NCBI RefSeq assembly: GCF_012935695.1
Contig: NZ_CP052859.1
Span: forward strand, 2,273,001 to 2,337,000
Length of the DNA: 64,000 nt
Reading direction: 5' to 3'
Source: Pseudomonas sp. ADAK18
Lineage (GTDB): Bacteria; Pseudomonadota; Gammaproteobacteria; Pseudomonadales; Pseudomonadaceae
How positions within the stretch are numbered: the stretch's first letter is position 1; the number at the start of each line of letters is the position of its first letter. Both the position numbers and the translations under genes were made by a program. Shown here piece by piece: positions 26,054 to 34,965 of the stretch. Below the pieces are notes generated by a model, which was not told the DNA's origin, searched no databases, and worked only from the letters and a program-made list of their open reading frames with translations.

Positions 26054-26332
26054 AGGGACCACTACGCTGCCCAACACATGCAAGCCCCCTAAACCACAGC
26101 TTTATCGCAGCGCAAGACCGGTTTAGGCACAGGCATTGCTTTACCCCTTCAATACCCTGCCGCCACTCACCATTGAAGGAGCAATCGTTACCCCCCGACC
26201 CAGAGCCGACCCCAAAAGAAAGTAAGGACCAGGCCCACTGGCACCATCAGCCACGGGCTCATATAAAAATGCGTTTTTTAAAGCGGCAGTGCCAACCCAG
26301 GTATCACCCCCCGGCACTGACAAGGTACTGGA

Positions 26333-27742
26333 ATGGCTCGATCTTTCTTTGATGAAATGAATGACGCACAAGGCGTTTGCCGTGCGCACTATCAAGAGTT
26401 CTCTCGCTGGCTGGCCAATACGCCGCCGGAACTGCTGGCCCAGCGCCGCCGTGAAGCCGATCTGCTGTTTCACCGCGCCGGGATCACCTTCACCCTGTAC
26501 GGCGACGAGCAGGACACCGAGCGCCTGATCCCCTTCGACATCATTCCCCGAAGTATCCCCGCCAGTGAGTGGAGCATCATCGAGCGTGGCTGCATCCAGC
26601 GGGTCAATGCGCTGAACATGTTCCTCGCCGACATCTACCACGACCAGCGCATCATCAAGGCCGGGATCATCCCCGCCGAACAAGTCCTGGCCAACGAGGG
26701 CTATCAGAAGGCGATGGTCGGCCTGGACCTGCACCGCGATATCTACTCGCACATCTCCGGCGTCGACCTGGTGCGCGACGGCGACGGTACTTACTACGTG
26801 CTCGAAGACAATCTGCGTACGCCCAGCGGTGTCAGCTACATGCTCGAAGACCGCAAGATGATGATGCGCCTGTTCCCGGAAGTGTTCGCCAAGCAGCGCA
26901 TCGCACCGGTGGACCACTACCCCAATCTGCTGCTCAAGACCCTGAAAAGCTCCAGCCGCCTGGACAATCCCAACGTCGTGGTGCTGACACCGGGCCGGTT
27001 CAACAGCGCATTCTTCGAGCACGCGTTCCTGGCCCGGGAAATGGGCGTGGAACTGGTGGAAGGCGCCGACCTGTTCGTCCACGACCTCAAGGTGTTCATG
27101 CGCACCACCGACGGCCCGAAAGCCGTGGACGTGATCTATCGGCGCATTGACGACGCGTTCCTCGACCCGCAGGCGTTCAATCCCGAGTCAATGCTCGGCG
27201 TGCCTGGCCTGGTGGCCGCCTACTGCGCCGGCAACGTGGTGCTGGCCAATGCCATTGGTACCGGAGTGGCGGACGACAAATCGATCTACCCCTATGTGCC
27301 GCAGATGATCCGCTTCTATCTGGATGAAGAGCCGATTCTGCAAAATGTACCGACCTTCCAATGCCGCAAGCCGGAGGAGCTATCCCACGTCCTGGCCAAC
27401 CTGCAGGACCTGGTGGTCAAGGAAACCCAGGGCTCCGGCGGCTACGGCATGCTGGTTGGCCCGGCTTCCACGGCCGCTGAAATCGAGGACTTCCGCCAGC
27501 GGATCAAGGCTCGACCCCACGCCTACATCGCCCAACCGACCTTGAGCCTGTCCACCTGCCCGACCTTTGTCGAAAACGGCATCGCGCCCCGGCATATCGA
27601 CCTGCGGCCCTTCGTGTTGTCGGGCAAGGAAACCCGCCTGGTGCCCGGTGGTTTGACCCGGGTTGCATTGCGCGAAGGTTCATTGATCGTCAACTCGTCG
27701 CAAGGCGGCGGAACCAAGGACACCTGGGTGGTGGAGGGCTGA
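26333..27742 (+). CDS. Circularly permuted ATP-grasp protein, type 2 (469 aa)
   Basis: Family of probable peptide-ligase fold proteins that occurs next to alpha-E proteins and often transglutaminases; the reaction is unknown. Recognisable blocks: RRREADLLFHRAGITFTLYG, IPFDIIPR, VNALNMFLADIYHD, the RTPSGVSYMLEDR segment and the late SGGYGMLVGP and RLVPGGLTRVAL blocks. The ATG at 26333 starts MARSFFDEM. The next gene begins two bases after the stop. In most genomes a transglutaminase-like protein and sometimes a proteasome-type peptidase follow; here they are absent. Confidence 0.9.
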   Translation: MARSFFDEMNDAQGVCRAHYQEFSRWLANTPPELLAQRRREADLLFHRAGITFTLYGDEQDTERLIPFDIIPRSIPASEWSIIERGCIQRVNALNMFLADIYHDQRIIKAGIIPAEQVLANEGYQKAMVGLDLHRDIYSHISGVDLVRDGDGTYYVLEDNLRTPSGVSYMLEDRKMMMRLFPEVFAKQRIAPVDHYPNLLLKTLKSSSRLDNPNVVVLTPGRFNSAFFEHAFLAREMGVELVEGADLFVHDLKVFMRTTDGPKAVDVIYRRIDDAFLDPQAFNPESMLGVPGLVAAYCAGNVVLANAIGTGVADDKSIYPYVPQMIRFYLDEEPILQNVPTFQCRKPEELSHVLANLQDLVVKETQGSGGYGMLVGPASTAAEIEDFRQRIKARPHAYIAQPTLSLSTCPTFVENGIAPRHIDLRPFVLSGKETRLVPGGLTRVALREGSLIVNSSQGGGTKDTWVVEG

Positions 27743-27744
27743 AT

Positions 27745-28695
27745 ATGCTGAGTAGAACCGCCGCAGATTTGTATTGGATGTCCCGTTACCTGGAGCGCGC
27801 CGAGAACCTGGCGCGCATGCTGGAAGTCAGTTATTCGTTGTCGTTGATGCCCCAGGCCGGGCGCAGCGACGGGCTGGATGAACTGGCAATGTCGTTGCTC
27901 AGCAGCGGCACCCTAGAGAGTTACCTGGAGCGTCACCAGCAACTGGATGCCGAACGCATGTTGCACTTTTTCGCCCTGGACGAAGAAAACCCGGCCAGTA
28001 TCTACAACTGCCTGCGTGCCGCCCGCGGCAACGCCCACGCGGTGCGCGGGCGCATCACCGCCGACATGTGGGAAAACCTCAACGCTACCTGGCTGGAAAT
28101 GCGCAGCATCGCCGCCGGCGGCCTGGCGCGTCATGGCATCAGCCACTTCTGTGAGTGGGTCAAGGAGCGCTCGCACCTGTTCCGAGGCGCGACGTCCGGG
28201 ACCATCATGCGCAACGATGCGTATCGTTTCATTCGCCTGGGGACGTTTGTTGAACGGGCCGACAACACCCTGCGCCTGCTGGATGCGCGGTACGAGATGT
28301 TTGGCGAGGAGTCTGAGGAAGTCAGTGATCTGTCGGCTCGCGGCTATTACCAGTGGAGCGCCCTGCTCCGCGCCTTGTCATCGTTCGAGGCCTACACCGA
28401 GCTTTATCCCAACGCGCTGAATGCCCGATCGGTGTCGGAGTTGCTGCTGTTGCGCAGCGATGTGCCGCGCTCGTTGCATGCCTGCATCGAGGAGTTGAGT
28501 CATATTCTTGCGGACTTGCCGGGCAGTTATGGGCGCACGGCGCAACGCCTGGCCGCTGAGTTCGAGGCGCGGCTGCGGTATACGGGGATTGATGAGATTC
28601 TGGAGGCCGGGCTGCATAGCCGGTTGACGGAGTTTATCGACACCGTGCGGGAGTTGGCGCAGGCGATTCACAGTTCGTATCTGGAAGTAATCTGA
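27745..28695 (+). CDS. Alpha-E domain protein (316 aa)
   Basis: Helical protein with the diagnostic N-terminus MLSRTAADLYWMSRYLERAENLARML and the repeated alpha-helix pairs of the DUF403/alpha-E family. It nearly always accompanies the circularly permuted ATP-grasp protein, which is directly upstream and almost overlapping. Role unknown; the pair is thought to modify a peptide or protein. A REPIN follows the stop. Confidence 0.9.
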   Translation: MLSRTAADLYWMSRYLERAENLARMLEVSYSLSLMPQAGRSDGLDELAMSLLSSGTLESYLERHQQLDAERMLHFFALDEENPASIYNCLRAARGNAHAVRGRITADMWENLNATWLEMRSIAAGGLARHGISHFCEWVKERSHLFRGATSGTIMRNDAYRFIRLGTFVERADNTLRLLDARYEMFGEESEEVSDLSARGYYQWSALLRALSSFEAYTELYPNALNARSVSELLLLRSDVPRSLHACIEELSHILADLPGSYGRTAQRLAAEFEARLRYTGIDEILEAGLHSRLTEFIDTVRELAQAIHSSYLEVI

Positions 28696-28714
28696 CGTGT
28701 AGGAGCGGGCTTGT

Positions 28715-28801
28715 GTGGGAGCGGGCTTGCTCGCGAAGGCGGTGGGTCAGTTGATGCCTATTTGACTGACACTGCGCATTCGCGAGCAAGCCCGCTCCCA
28801 C
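28715..28801. repeat. REPIN (two inverted REPs, GTGGGAGCGGGCTTGCTCGCG type)
   Basis: Two inverted REP units separated by a short spacer, GTGGGAGCGGGCTTGC... and ...GCAAGCCCGCTCCCAC, form the classic REPIN layout. A copy of the same family lies at 45599-45684. Confidence 0.85.
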
Positions 28802-28920
28802 TTTGAACCGATGGTGCCTGGACTGTTTGTTCAAGGCATATAACTGTCAATTCGGATCATTGATCCCGCTTCGGTGCTGCTCTTATCTTGACCAGGTCCT
28901 CATAAGAACAGGAACAGACC

Positions 28921-29349
28921 ATGTCCGAACTCAGCCTGAACCCCCACGCCGCCCACAGCCTGCAACGCTGGCACGCCATGCTGGCCAGCGCCGACCTCAG
29001 CGCCTTGCCCGAGCTGCTGGCACCCGACGCCGTGTTCCGCTCCCCCATGGCCCACACGCCCTACCCCGGCGCACCGGTGGTGGCGATGATCCTCAACACC
29101 GTGTTCAAGGTCTTCGAAGACTTCAAATACCACCGCGAACTGGCCACCGCCGATGGCCTCAGCGTCGTGCTGGAGTTCAGCGCTCGGGTCGGCGACAAAC
29201 AGCTTAAGGGCATCGACCTGATCCGCTTCAACGAACAAGGGCAGATCATCGAGTTTGAGGTGATGATCCGCCCCTTGAGTGGGCTACAGGCTTTGGGCGA
29301 AGAGATGGGCCGACGCCTTGCGCCCTATCTGGCTAAAGCCAAAGGCTGA
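28921..29349 (+). CDS. Nuclear transport factor 2/SnoaL-like protein (142 aa)
   Basis: Small cone-shaped fold seen in isomerases and ligand-binding proteins. Family features: the N-terminal helix ending ASADLSALPELLAPDAVFRSPM, then alternating beta strands (YHRELATADGLSVVLEFSARVG, KGIDLIRFNEQGQIIEFEVMIRP). The ATG at 28921 follows AACAGGAACAGACC. It is three bases from the convergent msrA stop. No catalytic residues can be assigned, so the ligand is unknown. Confidence 0.85.
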   Translation: MSELSLNPHAAHSLQRWHAMLASADLSALPELLAPDAVFRSPMAHTPYPGAPVVAMILNTVFKVFEDFKYHRELATADGLSVVLEFSARVGDKQLKGIDLIRFNEQGQIIEFEVMIRPLSGLQALGEEMGRRLAPYLAKAKG

Positions 29350-29352
29350 GGC

Positions 29353-30048
29353 CTACTGGTTTTTCACCAGTACCGGCTCGGCTCGATAGTGCTCGGGGAA
29401 CAGTTTTTTCAACTGCGCCACTTTGGGCAAGTCGTTGATCACGATGTACGGGTAGGACGGATTCTCTGTGAGGAAGTCCTGATGGTAGGACTCCGCTGGG
29501 TAGAACGGTTTGTCCATCTCGATGCGGGTCACGATCGGTTTACCGAAAGCCTTGGTAGCGTCCAATTGGGCAATGTAAGCCTGGGCGACTGTCTGTTGTT
29601 CGGCATTCTGGGCAAAGATCGCCGAGCGATACTGGGTGCCGCTGTCCGGGCCCTGGCGATTGAGTTCCGTGGGGTTATGGGCCACCGAGAAGAAAATCTG
29701 CAGCAACTTGCCGTAGCTGACAGTGGCCGGGTCGTAGGTCACTGACACTGATTCGGCGTGCCCGGTGTTGCCCTCGCTGACGGTGTCGTATTGAGCCGTG
29801 GTGGCTGCGCCGCCGTCGTAGCCGGAGACGGCGTTTTTCACCCCTTGCACATGTTGAAACACCCCTTGTACGCCCCAGAAACAGCCACCGGCAAACACAG
29901 CAGTTTGCAAACCGCTTGAAGTCGCGGGCGTGTCCAGGGCGGGTGGCGCGATTACGACCGTGTCGTCGGCCGGGCCGAGGGAGAAGGCTGCGCATTGGCC
30001 AACAAAGACGGCGATGGCAAGCACAGGCAAGTACTTGAAAAATCTCAT
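29353..30048 (-). CDS. msrA: Peptide methionine-(S)-sulfoxide reductase with signal peptide (231 aa)
   Basis: Reduces the S epimer of methionine sulfoxide in proteins. The catalytic cysteine is in FAGGCFWGVQGVFQ; other conserved parts are the VSGYDGG block and YHQDFL near the C-terminus. An N-terminal hydrophobic signal (KYLPVLAIAVFVGQCAAFS) with Cys at its end could be a lipobox or a cleavable signal, so the enzyme acts in the periplasm or on the membrane. The ATG at 30048 is preceded by GGAGAAAATATA. It is the third gene of the msrB-dipZ-msrA operon, 15 bases after dipZ. Confidence 0.9.
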   Translation of the reverse strand: MRFFKYLPVLAIAVFVGQCAAFSLGPADDTVVIAPPALDTPATSSGLQTAVFAGGCFWGVQGVFQHVQGVKNAVSGYDGGAATTAQYDTVSEGNTGHAESVSVTYDPATVSYGKLLQIFFSVAHNPTELNRQGPDSGTQYRSAIFAQNAEQQTVAQAYIAQLDATKAFGKPIVTRIEMDKPFYPAESYHQDFLTENPSYPYIVINDLPKVAQLKKLFPEHYRAEPVLVKNQ

Positions 30049-30063
30049 TATATTTTCTCCCAA

Positions 30064-31806
30064 TCAACCGAAGGTGAAGGCATACGCCGACACCTGCGGA
30101 TCAAAAAACTCGATGGTGAACGTCCGGTCCTTGATCGCCCCCGTTTGGCGTACCAACTGGTACAGGCGCTGATCCGTCACTGTACCGCTGCCATCGGGCG
30201 CTACATCTGTACCGTGAGCATCCCCCGGCGCCTGGCCGTCAACCGTGACCTTGAATCGCACGGGCTTGCCATCCGCACCCGGCCCCAGCACCAGGTGCAG
30301 GTCTCGGGCATGAAAGCGATACACAATCCGCCCTTGGGCGGCAGCCAACGTGGCTTGCTGGCCGCCGACGTTCCACTGGCCTTCCAGGGTCCAGTCATTG
30401 AGTGCCAGGTTGCCGGCCACCGGGTAATTCACCACCTTGTCGGTGGCCAACGTACCGGTGGTAACAAAGTGCTCGGCCCGCTGAAAGCCCAGGTAGGTTT
30501 CCGGCGACTGCACTTCGTTCATGTCTGGTGCCTGCTCGACACCCTTGGCATCGGCCTCGATCAAACCGCCGGCCACCTGGGTCGCCCCCGCTTCGCGTAG
30601 CAATTGCTGAATCACCCGCTCGGACTCGGCGTAATCACCCTCGCCAAAATGGTGGTAGCGAATCTGGCCCTTGGCATCGGCAAAATAGTGCGCCGGCCAG
30701 TATTGGTTGTTGAACGCGCGCCAGACCTTGTAGTTGTTGTCGATCGCCACCGGGTAGGTGATGCCCAAATCCTTCATGGCCTTCGTGACGTTGTTCACGT
30801 CCCGCTCAAAGGCGAATTCCGGCGCGTGTACGCCAATTACCACCAAGCCCTGATCACGGTATTTCTCGGCCCAAGCCTTCACATAAGGCAAGGAGCGCAG
30901 GCAGTTGATGCAGGAGTAAGTCCAGAAATCCACCAGCACCACTTTGCCTTTCAGTGCTTCGGCGGTCAGGGGTGGGGAGTTGAGCCACTGCACGGCGCCG
31001 TCCAGAGACGGCAGCGTGCCTTCTACCGGCAAGGTGTCGCTGTGGTTGGCGGCCATCATCATCGCCCCGCTCTTCTGCGCAGGCGGCGCGCTCAGTTGGT
31101 TAACCAGGCTTTGCTCCAGGCCACCAGTGGAAGCGGTCGATAACCGCGCCAGGATTCCGGTGTCCAGGCCCAGGGCAATTGCCGCTACACCCGCGAGCAT
31201 CAGCGCACCCAAGCCACGGCGCAGCCATTCCCCCGCGCCCAGCGAGCGTTTCATCAGCCCAAAGACCTTACCGCCGACCAGCAACGCCAAAGCCAGGGAA
31301 GTCGCAGCCCCGGCGGCGTAGGCCAGCAAGAGCAAGGTAGTACCGATACTCGCGCCTTGCAGCGCGGCGCCCGTTAGCACCAAGCCCAGGATGGGACCGG
31401 CGCACGGTGCCCATAGCAGCCCGGTGGCCACGCCGATCAGAAACGAGGCGCCCGGCCGCGGCTTGGCGTCGGCCCCTGCGGCTTCCGACAGGCGACTGCC
31501 GGCGGCCACCAACGGCCGTGTCAGTCGTTCGGCCAGCCTTGGCAGCAGCAGCGTCAGCCCGAACAGTGCAACGAACAGCAACGCGAGCCAGCGCCCGTAC
31601 TGATTGACTTGCACCACCCAACCGCCGCCCACCGCTGCCAGCGAGGCGACCACGGCGAAGGTCAGGGCCATCCCCGCTAACAGCGGCAAACCACTGCGCA
31701 AAAACGGCTGCCCGGTGCGAGCGAAGACAAAAGGCAGAACCGGCAGGATGCACGGGCTGACAATCGTCAGCACGCCGCCCAGGTAAGCGAGAACCAGAAG
31801 CCACAT
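30064..31806 (-). CDS. DipZ-type membrane thiol transporter: CcdA-like membrane domain fused to a thioredoxin-like domain (580 aa)
   Basis: N-terminal half is a CcdA/DsbD-like set of six or so membrane helices with conserved cysteines (TIVSPCILPVLPF and LLWAPCAGPILG). The second half is periplasmic, with a thioredoxin fold and active-site motif SCINCLR, followed by a C-terminal beta-rich domain of the DipZ family. It carries electrons from cytosolic thioredoxin across the membrane to periplasmic partners. Sitting between msrB and msrA in an operon, its partners are almost certainly the two Msr enzymes. The ATG at 31806 begins the first helix; longer starts are unneeded. Confidence 0.9.
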   Translation of the reverse strand: MWLLVLAYLGGVLTIVSPCILPVLPFVFARTGQPFLRSGLPLLAGMALTFAVVASLAAVGGGWVVQVNQYGRWLALLFVALFGLTLLLPRLAERLTRPLVAAGSRLSEAAGADAKPRPGASFLIGVATGLLWAPCAGPILGLVLTGAALQGASIGTTLLLLAYAAGAATSLALALLVGGKVFGLMKRSLGAGEWLRRGLGALMLAGVAAIALGLDTGILARLSTASTGGLEQSLVNQLSAPPAQKSGAMMMAANHSDTLPVEGTLPSLDGAVQWLNSPPLTAEALKGKVVLVDFWTYSCINCLRSLPYVKAWAEKYRDQGLVVIGVHAPEFAFERDVNNVTKAMKDLGITYPVAIDNNYKVWRAFNNQYWPAHYFADAKGQIRYHHFGEGDYAESERVIQQLLREAGATQVAGGLIEADAKGVEQAPDMNEVQSPETYLGFQRAEHFVTTGTLATDKVVNYPVAGNLALNDWTLEGQWNVGGQQATLAAAQGRIVYRFHARDLHLVLGPGADGKPVRFKVTVDGQAPGDAHGTDVAPDGSGTVTDQRLYQLVRQTGAIKDRTFTIEFFDPQVSAYAFTFG

Positions 31807-31835
31807 GGAATGGACCCTTATAGGAAGACATTGAA

Positions 31836-32348
31836 TTAAGCCGCGACAAAGGTCATGGCCGCGCCGTTCATGCAATAGCGCAGGCCGGTGGGCCGTGGAC
31901 CGTCATCGAACACGTGGCCCTGATGACCGCCGCAACGACGGCAGTAGATTTCGTTGCGCTGCATGCCAAAGGACGTGTCGCGATGGCTTGCGACTGCGTT
32001 GTCCAGCGGTTGCCAGAAACTTGGCCAGCCGGTGTGACTGTCGAATTTAGTGGCGGAGGAAAACAACGCCAGACCGCAGCCGGCACAGGCGAATGTACCG
32101 CTGCGGTGTTCCTCGTTCAGTGCGCTGCTGTAGGGCCGTTCGGTGCCCCTCTCCCGAAGGATTGCGTACTGCTCTGCCGTCAGCAGGGAGTGCCACTCGG
32201 CATCCGTATGGCTGACCTCGAAGCTTTCGGCCGCTTCAGCTTGCGAGATCAACGTACCCGCCGCGTTGATCTTCTGCAGCAAGCCACCCGCCAGCACCGC
32301 GACCCCAAGGCCACCGCCGGCCAGCAGCAACTGTCGACGTGAATACAT
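31836..32348 (-). CDS. msrB: Peptide methionine-(R)-sulfoxide reductase, Tat-type signal (170 aa)
   Basis: Reduces the R epimer. The N-terminus has a twin-arginine-like signal (SRRQLLLAGGGLGVAVLAGG). The zinc cysteines are CAGC and CRRCGG, and the catalytic cysteine is in LRYCMNGAAM. GWPSFWQP is the family's central motif. It is the first gene of the operon with dipZ and msrA, so both stereochemical forms of methionine sulfoxide can be repaired outside the cytosol with electrons from DipZ. It is divergent from a response-regulator gene, which may control it. Confidence 0.92.
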   Translation of the reverse strand: MYSRRQLLLAGGGLGVAVLAGGLLQKINAAGTLISQAEAAESFEVSHTDAEWHSLLTAEQYAILRERGTERPYSSALNEEHRSGTFACAGCGLALFSSATKFDSHTGWPSFWQPLDNAVASHRDTSFGMQRNEIYCRRCGGHQGHVFDDGPRPTGLRYCMNGAAMTFVAA

Positions 32349-32382
32349 GAGCTTCTCCTACTTCTTGGCCGATGGATAACCT

Positions 32383-32410
32383 GTGGCGGGGGGGCTTGCC
32401 CGCTCGCCAC
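32383..32410. repeat. Single REP hairpin in the msrB / response-regulator intergenic region
   Basis: GTGGCGGGGGGGCTTGCCCGCTCGCCAC reads as one hairpin of the 48748-type REP family (described here in two parts: GTGGCGGGGGGGCTTG and CCCGCTCGCCAC). It sits between the two divergent starts and could affect either promoter. Confidence 0.6.
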
Positions 32411-32540
32411 AACATCAGTGATGGTTAATCCTAGGCGCTGGCGGGTCGCGGAATCCTCACGCAGAGTTAAACAATTCGTGATAACTACACTGTTGCAAAA
32501 CCCGCACAATGCGCGGACTGCCAACCGAAAGGCTTCTTCA

Positions 32541-33251
32541 ATGGATCAGCCCAAACGCGTCCTCGTAGTCGAGGATGACGCCCATATCGCCGACCTGATT
32601 TGCCTGCACCTGCGGGACGAACAGTTCGAGGTCGTCCACAGCGCCGACGGCAACGAAGGCCTGCGCCTGCTGGAGCAAGGCGGCTGGGATGCCCTGATCC
32701 TTGACCTGATGTTACCCGGCGTCGATGGCCTGGAGATTTGCCGCCGCGCTCGGGCCATGACCCGCTACACACCGATCATCATCACCAGCGCCCGTTCCAG
32801 CGAACTGCACCGCATCCTCGGCCTGGAACTGGGGGCCGATGACTACCTGGCCAAACCGTTTTCCTTTCCGGAGCTGGTGGCGCGGGTCAAGGCGCTGTTG
32901 CGCCGTGTCGAAGCCATGGCCAGGAACCTGAAAATGGACGCCGGCAGCCTCGACCTCGGTTCATTGTTTATTAACCCGCTGACCCGCGACGCCAGCCTCA
33001 ATGGCCAACGCCTGGACCTCACGCCTCGGGAGTTCGACCTGCTGTATTTCTTCGCCCGCCAACCCGGCAAAGTGTTCTCGCGCATGGACCTGCTCAATGC
33101 GGTGTGGGGCTACAGCCACGAGGGCTATGAACACACGGTCAATACCCACATCAACCGGCTGCGGGCCAAGGTCGAGACCGACCCGGCCAACCCGGCGCGC
33201 ATCCTCACCGTGTGGGGCCGCGGCTATAAATTTGCCGAGCAGCCGCCATGA
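32541..33251 (+). CDS. OmpR-family response regulator (236 aa)
   Basis: Receiver domain with the acidic pair VVEDD, phospho-acceptor Asp in LILDLMLPGVDG (about residue 55) and Lys in YLAKPFSFPELVAR, then a winged-helix DNA-binding domain (LTPREFDLLYFFARQPGKV, HINRLRAKVE, VWGRGYKF). The stop overlaps the sensor gene by four bases, so the pair is cotranscribed. It is divergent from msrB with 192 bases between starts. By position it probably controls the msr operon, as HprSR/YedWV does for msrPQ in E. coli; this is inference. Confidence 0.9.
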   Translation: MDQPKRVLVVEDDAHIADLICLHLRDEQFEVVHSADGNEGLRLLEQGGWDALILDLMLPGVDGLEICRRARAMTRYTPIIITSARSSELHRILGLELGADDYLAKPFSFPELVARVKALLRRVEAMARNLKMDAGSLDLGSLFINPLTRDASLNGQRLDLTPREFDLLYFFARQPGKVFSRMDLLNAVWGYSHEGYEHTVNTHINRLRAKVETDPANPARILTVWGRGYKFAEQPP

Positions 33252-34744
33252 GATTGACCCTGACCCAACGGCTGTCCCTGGTATTTGCCCTGTTGCTGCT
33301 GATCTGCAGCGGCACCTCGGCCTGGCTGCAAGTGCGCTCCAACCGCATGCATGAGCTGGAAGTGGTGCAAGGCCTGTCCCGCGACCTGGCGACTCACATC
33401 GCTCGCGATACTCAACTGATGGACGCCGATGGCCTCAAGCCTGAGGCGGTGCGCAATCTGTTCAGCCAGTTGATGTTGGTCAACCCCAGTGTCGAGGTGT
33501 ACTTGCTGGATATCGACGGGCGCGTCGTCGGCAACGCTGCCCCCAGCGGCCACCTGCGCCGGGAACAGGTCAACCTGGAGCCGATCCGCCGCCTCCTCAG
33601 TGGCGCCATGCTACCGATCCTCGGTGATGACCCGCGCAGTGTCGACGGCCTCAAGGTCTTCAGCGCCGCGCCGCTGCGAGTCAACGGCAAGCAGGCCGGT
33701 TATCTGTATGTGGTACTGCTGGGTGAGGCCCACGACCGGTTCGATGCCCGGGATGCCACGAGCCTGGCACTGAACATCGCCTTGTGGTCAATCGCGCTGG
33801 TGGCGTTGCTGTGCTTGCTCGCCGGGTTGACCGCTTTTGCCTGGATCACCCGGCCATTGCGCCAGTTGACCGAGAAAGTCGGTGAGTTTGATATCAACGG
33901 TGTACCGAAAACCTCAACCGCCGTGACACCAGCCGTGTCCAGCCAGGACGAAATCGCCGTGCTGGACCAGGCCTTCATCCAGATGGAAAACCGCCTGGGC
34001 GAACAATGGCGCGCCCTCACCCACCAGGACCAGGAACGTCGGGACATGGTGGCCAATATCTCCCATGACCTGCGTACGCCGTTGGCGTCCTTGCATGGCT
34101 ACCTGGAAACGCTGTCCCTCAAGGATGCCAGCCTGAGTCCTGAGGAGCGTCGACGCTATTTGGGGATTGCCCTGGACCAGAGCCGCAAGGTCGGCGGCTT
34201 GGCCCAGTCATTGCTGGAACTGGTGCGGCTGGAACATGGTTTTGTGCAACCGGTGATTGAGGGGTTTTCGCTGCCTGACCTGGTGCAGGATATCTTCCAG
34301 AAGTTCGAATTGACTGCGCAGGCCCGCGGCATCGCCCTTATCGCCACCCTGCCGCCGGTGGTGCCTACGGTGTTTGCGGACTTGGGGCTGATTGAACGAG
34401 TACTGACCAATTTGCTGGATAACGCATTGCGGCATACGCCGGTCAATGGCGATATCGAGGTCATCCTGGCGCCCAAGGGTGATCGGGTCGAAGTGACCGT
34501 CAGCGACAGCGGGCCGGGAATTGATACCGAGTTGCGTGAGGGCTTGTTCCTGCGGGCGTTCACCATTGGTGGCGCCCGGCGGGATGGTGGGCTGGGATTG
34601 CGCATTGTGCATCGCATTCTGCAACTGCACGGGCAGGCTATCGGCTTGGTCGATCTGCCAGGACGCGGTGCAACGTTTATTTTTGACCTAAGAACCAGCC
34701 CTTTCAAGGTCGTTGAAAAAACAGTCGCATCAGGCTTGGGATGA
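33248..34744 (+). CDS. Membrane sensor histidine kinase (498 aa)
   Basis: Two membrane segments (LSLVFALLLLICSGTSAWL and NIALWSIALVALLCLLAGL) enclose a periplasmic sensor of about 140 residues, then HAMP, the H-box VANISHDLRTPLASL and ATPase boxes NLLDNALRHTP, DSGPGI and GGLGLRIV. It is translationally coupled to the response regulator. The C-terminus after IFDLRT is not kinase sequence: it is read through the terminal inverted repeat of a MITE-like element (SPFKVVEKTVASGLG), which replaced the original stop. The signal could be oxidants such as hypochlorite, given the neighbouring periplasmic Msr genes. Confidence 0.9.
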   Translation: MRLTLTQRLSLVFALLLLICSGTSAWLQVRSNRMHELEVVQGLSRDLATHIARDTQLMDADGLKPEAVRNLFSQLMLVNPSVEVYLLDIDGRVVGNAAPSGHLRREQVNLEPIRRLLSGAMLPILGDDPRSVDGLKVFSAAPLRVNGKQAGYLYVVLLGEAHDRFDARDATSLALNIALWSIALVALLCLLAGLTAFAWITRPLRQLTEKVGEFDINGVPKTSTAVTPAVSSQDEIAVLDQAFIQMENRLGEQWRALTHQDQERRDMVANISHDLRTPLASLHGYLETLSLKDASLSPEERRRYLGIALDQSRKVGGLAQSLLELVRLEHGFVQPVIEGFSLPDLVQDIFQKFELTAQARGIALIATLPPVVPTVFADLGLIERVLTNLLDNALRHTPVNGDIEVILAPKGDRVEVTVSDSGPGIDTELREGLFLRAFTIGGARRDGGLGLRIVHRILQLHGQAIGLVDLPGRGATFIFDLRTSPFKVVEKTVASGLG

Positions 34745-34965
34745 AGATCTAACTGACGACGTGAAACCCCTGTGGGAGATGTCGAGCTTTAGCGAGGCTG
34801 CGATAGCGGTGGGTCAGGCAACATCAATGTTGGCTATGCCGACGTCATCGCAGCCTCGCTAAAGCTCGACAGCTTCCACCGTTGATCTTCACTGGCCTGA
34901 GCGGGGTATTTCAAGCGTATTTGGCTGCGTTCTCAAAGACCTTGAAAGGGCTGGACCTAAGAACC
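34685..34965. mobile_element. MITE-like element, copy 2 (inverted orientation to copy 1)
   Basis: Terminal inverted repeats AGCCCTTTCAAGGTC at the left and its reverse complement GACCTTGAAAGGGCT at the right enclose a long central hairpin with a REP-type stem (GTCGAGCTTTAGCGAGGCTGCGAT and complement). GACCTAAGAACC is directly repeated outside both ends (34685-34696, 34954-34965). Left subterminal blocks (CAGTCGCATCAGGC, GATGAAGATCTAAC) match the right arm of copy 1; the right-hand arm matches its left arm. It lies between convergent genes and provides their 3' ends. Confidence 0.72.
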
